A DNA stretch of 64,000 nt from Planctomycetota bacterium (GTDB taxonomy: Bacteria; Planctomycetota; Uabimicrobiia; Uabimicrobiales; JABWCH01), in the NCBI GenBank assembly GCA_017993505.1, contig JAGOMP010000002.1, forward strand, positions 1 to 64,000, in the 5' to 3' direction. Position numbers and translations under genes: made by a program. Positions 57,433-64,000 of the stretch are shown one piece after another. Within the stretch, counting starts at the first letter, position 1, and each line of letters begins with the position of its first letter. The notes under the pieces were generated by a model. The model was not told the origin of the DNA, searched no databases, and saw nothing but the letters and a program-made list of their open reading frames with translations.

Positions 57433-60400
57433 ATGCAATTTACTGGATTAGAAAATGTACAACAGATCGACCAATATATTTTAAAAAAAGAAATCAGTCG
57501 TGGCGGAATGGGAGTTGTGTATTTAGCTGAAGATATACAACTCCATCGTCCCACTGCATTAAAAGTCATTTTAAAACAATCAGAAAACGATAGCACCATT
57601 GGTATCAAACGATTTCATAGAGAAATGGAAGTCATGGGAAAATTGAGCCATCCATATGTTATTCAGATTTATACAGCTGGTATGTTTCAAAACAATCCAT
57701 ATATTGCTATGGAATATGTAGATGGCGTCCCTCTTTTAGAATATGCTCAACAATTACCAGAAAACGATTTTATTTCTATTGCAAAATTAATGCAAAAAAT
57801 TTTACAAGCTTTTTCCTATATTCACTCCAAACAATTAGTTCATAGAGATGTAAAATCTACAAATATACTTGTCCGTCCCAATGGTGCCCCTGTTGTATTA
57901 GATTTTGGAATTGCTAAAGCAAAAGATACAAAAACATTGACTGCTACTGGTACCATTATTGGTTCTTTAAACATGGCACCAGAACAAGCAAGAGGAATGA
58001 CTAGAAATGTAAACCACCAATCAGATATTTATTCTATAGGAACACTTTTATATGAAATTTTAACAAAACAACCTATTGTGCAAGCTAACTCCTTCATGGA
58101 ATTAATAAAAAAAATCATCTTTGAAGACCCTATTCTTCCTTCGCAATGGAATCCTTCTATTCCTCCTATGTTAGAATACATTACATTAAAATCTTTAGAA
58201 AAAAAACAACAAAAACGATATACTTCTGCCTCCTTGATGGAAAAAGATATCATTAAATTTTTACAAAATACAAATAGAAAAGACCATACATTTTATTTAT
58301 ATAAAAAACAATATAAAAAACATTTTCAAAAAATACAAATTTTCAGTCTCTGTTTAATATTCATCCTATTAGGATATTTTTACTTTTTATTTTTTCCAAG
58401 TCAACAAAGTCAACCAAAAAAAATATTCCCAGAACAACAAAATGTTCTTCTATGGGAATCAAAAATTCATAATCTTCAATACCAATTTCAAACAAAATGG
58501 CAAGAATACCAAGAATATCTAGAAAATAAAAGCACATATTGTCCATTATTCCATGCACTGGCAAAAGCTGTAGATTATAAAAACATAGAAAAAAATAAAC
58601 AATACCAAACTTCTTTAGATGAATTGATACAACAAAAACCTTGGCAAGAATATTTATATTTTGAAAACGCATCGATTTTAACAATATTGTCTCACCAATA
58701 TTTACAATTGCAAGATATTGAAAATCGAAAAAAATACCAAAAAAAAGCAGAAACAAATATACGAACCTATTTAAAAATCCATCCATATGACTATAAAAGC
58801 ATTGCTAAATTTCTTGAATTGTCGCTATACAAAGACAACATAGAACTTTTACAAACTATGGATAAGTTGTACAACATTATACAAGTATCTTTAGTTAGTA
58901 ATATAGTAGAAACAAAAGATTTATTTTACTTTCAGGAAGAATGCCACTCGTATTTAAATACACAACATACATTTCAATGGAATCAAAAAATTTTTGAATC
59001 ATTATTTTATCAATATATTGCTTGCCCCAATGATATTTTAGAAACTCTTCTTATGCCTTTTTTCTTAACTCCAGAATTCCCTGATAAAATGATGTATTTT
59101 TCACTCAAAATTCCCTTAAGGCAAGAAAAAGAACTTCAACAATTTATAGAATTGCGACAAAAAATTGTACAAAAAACAGATATTTCCAAACAAATTAAAA
59201 TTTTACTAGCAGAATACTTTATTACAAAAGATATAAAACATCTATCAAAGATTTTTGCATACCAAAATAAAGCAATTACCACCCTACAGAACATTTTTTT
59301 ACAAGACCAAAATATATTTTTTCGTTTTTTAGCAGCATATACTTTATTTATTATGTGCCAAGAAGATACAGATTACATTTTAACAAAAACCATACAAAAT
59401 TATCAAAACAATCAAGATAGTGCTTTACTTGCCTTAATCTTTTTTGCAAAAACAAAAAAAATGTCGCAAAAAGATATCTATTTCTATTTGAATGCTATGA
59501 TTCCCCATCAAAATCTAGATATCAAAACAAAAGCTCTTTTTTTACAATATATCCCAAGAAGTTATTTAAAATACATTCAAATGTATTTATATCAACAAGA
59601 TATTCGTATTGTTTTATTGGCTTTGCAACGAATGTTAATCCTTTCTTTAGACCTAGAAGCAAAAATAAACAAAGTAAAGATGTATACAGTAGCTTTTGCT
59701 AAAAAAGAAAAAAATCCCTTAGAAGGCTATATACAAGATCAATGTTTTATTGTTTTAAAAGAAAAACTCTATCCTATTTTAAAAACAAAAAATACAGATC
59801 AACTCATTCTATGTTTTAACCTTATTCAACAATTGAAACTAGACCAACAAAAACAAATCTACCAAATATGGGAAAAAGAAATCCATCAAATGATTTTAAC
59901 ACATTCTAATTCTATGTTAAAATACATTTTATTAAATGTAACGCAATCATTTTTAGAAAAAAATAAATATCACACATTAGCCAATATTATATTGCAACAA
60001 GAAAATATTGATGATAATCTCCAAGTCTTTCTTCTTTCCACAATTTATGATTTTAATCAAGTAATAGACTTACTATTCTTATCTAATTTGCAACCCTATA
60101 CAAAACTTTTATTATTATTTCAAATTCAAGATCAAATATTCTTAAGATATGGTTCTTTTAAAGAAAATATGCCACGTATGATCAAAGTATTTAATGCCTT
60201 ACAAACAATAGAAAAAAATCAAAATTTAGAGCCTTATTTTAAAACATTTACAACATATATCAGCTCTAATGCTTTAAATATAGGAGAGATTGAACCATGG
60301 AAGGTAAAAATGCTGCATTCTCCAGATCAATCTTGCCAAATAGGAATGATTCTAGGTCTTTCCTCTTTTTTAACAGAGGAAAGTATCAAAGTGGGTCAAA

Positions 60401-61206
60401 AGCCTATACAACAACTTTTTAAAACAGCAAACGATGAAATACAACCCTATATTTCCTATGCTAGCATTATTTTTGAATCTTTTCAAAGCATTACTAATAT
60501 ACCTACGCCAGACGTTTTTAAAACAACATCACAACGCTTAGGTGCATCGTATGGATATGGAAAAGTTCTCTATTATGATTTTCCGTACTATGTCCCAGAT
60601 TGGATAGAGGAAGATCAATATGAAACAGTTATAGACCTCTTATATCATGTATTGTGCAATATTCTAGACATGAAAAAAAGAAAATTCATTCGCCAACAAA
60701 GTCATCCTATGCCTACAGAAAAAAATATAGAGGACTATATAAAAATTATCAATTATGCCATATCTGTTGCAAATCCTATACAAGAAAATGCAACTCTTAA
60801 AGACTCTATCACCCTACAATATCACTTAGAACGTGCTATTATATACTTGATTGCTTCACAAAAAGAAAGAAATATACCACAAAAAAAATTATATGCAAAA
60901 CAATCCTTTGACGACATCAATCTTGTTATAAAATACGACAATACAACACAAATTTTATACAAATACCATGCTATGATTTTAGCCAATTTGACCATGTATG
61001 AACCATCTCAAAAATTCAATGCACAAAAAAAGTTGCAATACGCATTTACCTTAAAACCATGGGACTATGAACTTTGTAAAGTATATGCAAATTTTGCAAG
61101 AGAATATAGATTACCAGAAGCAGAAAAAATAGGTCTTCAATATGGTCACAAAGTCAAAAACAAACACACGACATTAGACCCTGACTGGATTTTTACTATG
61201 GATTAA
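57433..61206 (+). CDS. Receptor Ser/Thr protein kinase, type B, array copy 7, diverged ectodomain
   Basis: 1257 residues from the ATG at 57433; an upstream in-frame ATG at 57394 lies inside copy 6. The kinase and TM (about 1-320) are very close to copies 4 and 6 (HRDVKSTNILV, DFGIAKAKDTKTLTATGTIIGSLNMAPEQARG). The ectodomain from about residue 328 has the same order of elements but low similarity: QQKPWQEYLYFENASIL for the TPWDATLYK box, FFRFLAAYTLFIMCQED, RLGASYGYGKVLYYDFPYYVPDW, YHLERAIIYLIASQKE, LKPWDYELCKVYANF, and tail LDPDWIFTMD. It is probably the ancestral outer edge of the array or a distinct receptor that received a type B kinase. A terminator follows. Confidence 0.92.
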   Translation: MQFTGLENVQQIDQYILKKEISRGGMGVVYLAEDIQLHRPTALKVILKQSENDSTIGIKRFHREMEVMGKLSHPYVIQIYTAGMFQNNPYIAMEYVDGVPLLEYAQQLPENDFISIAKLMQKILQAFSYIHSKQLVHRDVKSTNILVRPNGAPVVLDFGIAKAKDTKTLTATGTIIGSLNMAPEQARGMTRNVNHQSDIYSIGTLLYEILTKQPIVQANSFMELIKKIIFEDPILPSQWNPSIPPMLEYITLKSLEKKQQKRYTSASLMEKDIIKFLQNTNRKDHTFYLYKKQYKKHFQKIQIFSLCLIFILLGYFYFLFFPSQQSQPKKIFPEQQNVLLWESKIHNLQYQFQTKWQEYQEYLENKSTYCPLFHALAKAVDYKNIEKNKQYQTSLDELIQQKPWQEYLYFENASILTILSHQYLQLQDIENRKKYQKKAETNIRTYLKIHPYDYKSIAKFLELSLYKDNIELLQTMDKLYNIIQVSLVSNIVETKDLFYFQEECHSYLNTQHTFQWNQKIFESLFYQYIACPNDILETLLMPFFLTPEFPDKMMYFSLKIPLRQEKELQQFIELRQKIVQKTDISKQIKILLAEYFITKDIKHLSKIFAYQNKAITTLQNIFLQDQNIFFRFLAAYTLFIMCQEDTDYILTKTIQNYQNNQDSALLALIFFAKTKKMSQKDIYFYLNAMIPHQNLDIKTKALFLQYIPRSYLKYIQMYLYQQDIRIVLLALQRMLILSLDLEAKINKVKMYTVAFAKKEKNPLEGYIQDQCFIVLKEKLYPILKTKNTDQLILCFNLIQQLKLDQQKQIYQIWEKEIHQMILTHSNSMLKYILLNVTQSFLEKNKYHTLANIILQQENIDDNLQVFLLSTIYDFNQVIDLLFLSNLQPYTKLLLLFQIQDQIFLRYGSFKENMPRMIKVFNALQTIEKNQNLEPYFKTFTTYISSNALNIGEIEPWKVKMLHSPDQSCQIGMILGLSSFLTEESIKVGQKPIQQLFKTANDEIQPYISYASIIFESFQSITNIPTPDVFKTTSQRLGASYGYGKVLYYDFPYYVPDWIEEDQYETVIDLLYHVLCNILDMKKRKFIRQQSHPMPTEKNIEDYIKIINYAISVANPIQENATLKDSITLQYHLERAIIYLIASQKERNIPQKKLYAKQSFDDINLVIKYDNTTQILYKYHAMILANLTMYEPSQKFNAQKKLQYAFTLKPWDYELCKVYANFAREYRLPEAEKIGLQYGHKVKNKHTTLDPDWIFTMD

Positions 61207-61290
61207 AATCTATAATGAAAAATAAATAGCAATACAACTTTACTCATAAATATTCTACAAACGAATATAAAAAAAAATTTTGATATTGAC

Positions 61291-61328
61291 AAAAAAAAAT
61301 GATGGATCGTAATCCATCATTTTTTTTT
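61291..61328. terminator. Bidirectional terminator between the kinase array and hsp20
   Basis: The stem atgatggat (61299-61307) pairs with atccatcat (61312-61320) over a 4-base loop. It is flanked by A8 on the left and T8 on the right, and lies between convergent genes. Confidence 0.9.
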
Positions 61329-61356
61329 GCAAAGACTAGAATCTATTGATTAAACT

Positions 61357-61806
61357 CTATTCTTCTACACATTCAATTTCAATTTCTTTTGTTTTAGGAG
61401 AACATTTAGGCATATTAATTTCTAAGACTCCATTTTTAAATTTTGCTTGGATAGCATCTTCTTTGATTGTTTCTGGTAGAGGTATGGATCTTTGAAATGC
61501 ACCATAATGACGTTCTGTATAGCAATAATTTTTCTCTTTTTCTACTTGTTCTTGTTTTTTCTCCCCTTGAATGACGAGCATATTATTGTGTACTTTAATT
61601 TTAATATCTTTTTCTGTCATTCCTGGAAGTTCTGCTGTAATTTGAATGTTTTCTTCTGTTTCCACTAGATCTAATCTTGGTTGGAATTTATTTTGTCTAA
61701 GAAGAAGAGGAAATATTGCTGTATCTTTAAATAAGTTATCAAAATAATGTTCAAAAGGGGAATCTAATAGACTATTTTGTGAACCCCAAGGAATCAAACT
61801 CTTCAT
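61357..61806 (-). CDS. Small heat-shock protein, Hsp20/alpha-crystallin family
   Basis: 149 residues. The short N-terminal arm (MKSLIPWGSQNSLLDSPFEHYFDNLF) is followed by the alpha-crystallin domain: PRLDLVETEENIQITAELPGMTEKDIKIKVHNNMLVIQGEKK, YCYTERHYGAFQRSIPLPETIKEDAIQAKFKNGVLEINMPK. The C-terminus lacks a clean IxI but has EIEIEC. It is an ATP-independent cytoplasmic holdase that keeps unfolded proteins soluble. RBS TAGGAGA precedes the ATG. Monocistronic; no CIRCE-type inverted repeat is seen upstream. Confidence 0.95.
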   Translation of the reverse strand: MKSLIPWGSQNSLLDSPFEHYFDNLFKDTAIFPLLLRQNKFQPRLDLVETEENIQITAELPGMTEKDIKIKVHNNMLVIQGEKKQEQVEKEKNYCYTERHYGAFQRSIPLPETIKEDAIQAKFKNGVLEINMPKCSPKTKEIEIECVEE

Positions 61807-62353
61807 AATTTATCTCCTAATAATTCTGTATGATACATTTTGTTATTGAATTTTTTACATTTTTTTTCTAAGACGATTCATATAAATTATACTTATCTAT
61901 TGTATACTTAAATGTATATAAATCTAAGTATATTTTATAATTTTAATTTTTTTATTAAAATTTAATTTATAATTATATCTTATTGTTTTATATCATATAT
62001 TATATTTTATAATCTTTAGTTTTTTCTTTTCACCTATCATATAGAGCAAATACAATGCCAATAAAATAATTTTATTTAAAATAACTATAACGCAATATTA
62101 TACAATGAGTTATCATTATTTTATTTTTAAATAAATTATTTCCAAATATTTTCATAAATGACAAAAATGACAAAATATTTGTCATTTTTGCAAAATATAT
62201 AAAGCATCTATAATTTTTTTATCTTATTTTTACTTTTATTTAGATATGGTGAGAATATAATTTCATATTGACAGAATATAAAGTAAGCGTACAATAAAAT
62301 CTATTGTTTTTACAAAATTTTTTTTATTCTATATTTTTCAAGGTGATATATAC
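61807..62353. other. AT-rich divergent intergenic region
   Basis: About 550 bases with no supportable gene. It must hold the hsp20 promoter (minus) and the promoter of the EptA-like gene (plus, at 62268-62295). A perfect hairpin has arms aaaaatgacaaa (62163-62174) and tttgtcattttt (62178-62189) over a 3-base loop. It lies about 80 bases upstream of that plus-strand promoter and could be an operator or a terminator. The rest is A/T runs. Confidence 0.6.
62268..62295 (+). promoter_or_regulatory. Sigma-70-type promoter for the EptA-like gene
   Basis: TTGACA (62268-62273), a 16-base spacer and TACAAT (62290-62295) lie about 58 bases before the start codon. The same 16-base spacing and TACAAT box occur at the duplicated promoter near 9050-9112. 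Confidence 0.6.
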
Positions 62354-64000
62354 ATGTTTTTTGCCACATCTAGTTATTCTACAAAACGAAACATTATTTA
62401 TTTCATTTGTTTTTATATTGTTTTTACCTTATTATTTTTTTTCTTAGATCCTGGATATCGAGGAATCGGGGAATATTTAGGAAATATTGGGAGAAAAAAC
62501 GGCGAAATTTGGAAAGTTATCTATGTAATTTTATACTTATGCATGTCTTTAGTCGGTGTGTTGATATTTTTATCAGAATGGAAATGGTTACAAATTGTAG
62601 GATTCGTGGGAACGTTTATTTCCATGGGCGTATTTATGGCATATCAAAAGATCAATGCATATGGTTACTATTTAGATGAAGCTGTAGATATGCTACATTG
62701 GGGAACACAATATGCTGATGATGCAATCGGCATGTTTTACGATCGTTTTATACTTTCTACGTCTATTTGTATTGGCATTACTCTTTTTCTTATTGTAATC
62801 CTACGCTGGATGCCTAAAATTCGAGGAATTTGGTCACTAGGTGGAGCCACTCTTTTATGTGGAATTATATTTTCCTTGGGAAATGTATTATATTTAGCTT
62901 TTTTTTCTCCTATGTATTTTAAAGTTAGCTTAATTTCCTATTTAGCTATCGATCCACCATATTATCAAGGGAATCGTAAACCTGTTACATTAGAACATAA
63001 TACAGAAAAAAAATTCCCCAACATTTTTCTAGTAGTAGATGAAAGCATCCGAGGTGATTATTTAAGCATTAACAATGAAAAAATGAAATCTACCCCTTTT
63101 TTACAAACTTTACCTTTATTCAATTGGGGTATTTGTTCTGCTGCGGGAAATACATCTGCCATTTCCAACTTAGTTTTACAAACAGGATTGCGATTTCATC
63201 AAATTCCTGACTCTGACCAAATATCTCTACAACAACCTCATATTTTTCAATATGCCAAAAAAGCAGGCTATCGAGTAATATTCATAGAAGGACAAAATCC
63301 CACATCTATGCCAGTGAATTTTATGAGACAGAGTGACCTTCAATATGTAGATGAATATGTGCAACTTTTAAAAGGCAAAATAAATTTTGACATTATGCTT
63401 GTGGATCATCTCATTGCACAAAAAATGGTAGAAATTGCACAAGACCCTCGCCCCACATTTACCTATGTTAATAAAATGGGCTGTCATTTTCACTATGAAA
63501 ATCGTTATCCTGATTCTGCACGCCATTTACAACCCACATTAACTTCTTCCCAATGGATGCCTAATTTAACATTAATTGAAAATAGCTATCAAAATGCTAT
63601 TCGTTGGAACGTAGACGAATTTTTTCGCATATTTTACGAAGGCACAAAAACAAAAGATTGCCTATTATTCTACACATCAGACCATGGCCAAAGTTTTTTT
63701 GAAAATAATATCCCCTCCCCCACAAACATGGTTGTAGATGCTCCTATTTCGCAAGCTAATGTGCCACTTTTTGTATTAGCAACAGGAAAATCTTTTACAG
63801 AATTTCAAAAAATAGCACAAAAAAGCATAGAAAATCAAAAAAATACAACGAGCCATTTTCAAATTTTTTCTTCTGTTCTCCATTGCATAGGATACGAAAA
63901 CCAAACAGGATATGACATATCACTCTTTCAAAATTCTTGGGGAAAAAGACAATTTATCTCAGGCAATGTCTATGGAATCGGAATATATGTTATCAATGAC
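62354..64000 (+). CDS. EptA-like phosphoethanolamine transferase / membrane sulfatase-fold protein (3' end outside window)
   Basis: 549 residues are read with no stop, so the gene continues past the window. The start at 62354 follows AGGTGA. Residues 1-200 contain about five hydrophobic helices (FICFYIVFTLLFFFL, IYVILYLCMSLVGVLIF and others). The catalytic alkaline-phosphatase-like domain then begins: FPNIFLVVDESIRGDYLSI (metal-binding Glu), CSAAGNTSAISNL (nucleophile Thr), FTYVNKMGCHFHYENRYP and YTSDHGQSFFEN (Asp-His metal site). Such enzymes add phosphoethanolamine to lipid A or other outer-envelope glycans in the periplasm. It may work on the same envelope lipids as the ArnT-like operon. 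The target is unknown. Confidence 0.85.
   Translation, partial: MFFATSSYSTKRNIIYFICFYIVFTLLFFFLDPGYRGIGEYLGNIGRKNGEIWKVIYVILYLCMSLVGVLIFLSEWKWLQIVGFVGTFISMGVFMAYQKINAYGYYLDEAVDMLHWGTQYADDAIGMFYDRFILSTSICIGITLFLIVILRWMPKIRGIWSLGGATLLCGIIFSLGNVLYLAFFSPMYFKVSLISYLAIDPPYYQGNRKPVTLEHNTEKKFPNIFLVVDESIRGDYLSINNEKMKSTPFLQTLPLFNWGICSAAGNTSAISNLVLQTGLRFHQIPDSDQISLQQPHIFQYAKKAGYRVIFIEGQNPTSMPVNFMRQSDLQYVDEYVQLLKGKINFDIMLVDHLIAQKMVEIAQDPRPTFTYVNKMGCHFHYENRYPDSARHLQPTLTSSQWMPNLTLIENSYQNAIRWNVDEFFRIFYEGTKTKDCLLFYTSDHGQSFFENNIPSPTNMVVDAPISQANVPLFVLATGKSFTEFQKIAQKSIENQKNTTSHFQIFSSVLHCIGYENQTGYDISLFQNSWGKRQFISGNVYGIGIYVIND

Noticed and set aside
33778-61206. Kinase array as a phage-defence system such as BREX or a Stk2-type abortive-infection kinase
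   Set aside because: The proteins have a TM helix and very large ectodomains, and no defence partner genes accompany them; the hsd locus is 11 kb away and lacks hsdR.
61286-61291. TTGACA that could be a -35 box
   Set aside because: It lies at the foot of the bidirectional terminator, with no -10 box at a suitable distance.

Overview
The window is a low-GC bacterial chromosome segment read with the standard code (UGA ends several genes). A lipoprotein, periplasmic binding proteins, murA and murD, and ArnT-like and EptA-like lipid-modifying enzymes point to a cell with two membranes and peptidoglycan. Large Hanks-type kinases, an FGE-like domain fused to a J-like domain, DGxxxxG modules with TPRs, and class II HMG-CoA reductase together resemble Planctomycetota or another PVC-type lineage. 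That placement is inference and no rRNA or tRNA gene is present to test it. Layout: 1-330 holds the 3' end of a decayed IS200/IS605-type tnpB beside a hairpin. 375-6978 is an operon-like run of two large envelope proteins and two solute-binding proteins that have no transporter partners here. 7251-9950 holds two uncharacterised proteins, one of them behind a duplicated promoter. 10118-14549 carries an RdgC-like short gene, murA, a ZnuA-like protein and cysS, followed on the minus strand by mvaA. 16243-21995 (minus strand) is a type I modification locus: one hsdM followed by five overlapping hsdS genes (full, half, half, full, half), with no hsdR in the window. 22196-25183 (minus) has murD and a repeat-rich membrane protein. 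25321-31656 has a B3/B4-domain protein, a J-like/TM/FGE-like fusion, and a four-gene operon of threonine dehydrogenase, GT2, TVP38 and ArnT-like genes. 31726-33572 has two TMEM43-family genes, one frameshifted and one lacking the soluble domain. The dominant feature is 33778-61206, seven tandem receptor-type Ser/Thr kinase genes of about 1250-1350 codons each. Each has an N-terminal kinase, one transmembrane helix near residue 300-325 and a helical ectodomain of about 950 residues. Two kinase/TM types (A and B, in order A A B B A B B) sit on one shared, mosaic ectodomain family. There is an apparently identical 854-bp block between two copies, duplicated 3'-end scars, in-frame microsatellites and one frameshifted copy. 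The window ends with hsp20 (minus) and an EptA-like sulfatase-fold gene that runs off the right edge. Three loci (hsdS, the kinases, TMEM43) show modular duplication and exchange. The two frameshifts, in different gene families, both lie in A7 tracts and both would be restored by one extra A, which suggests either slippage or homopolymer under-calling.
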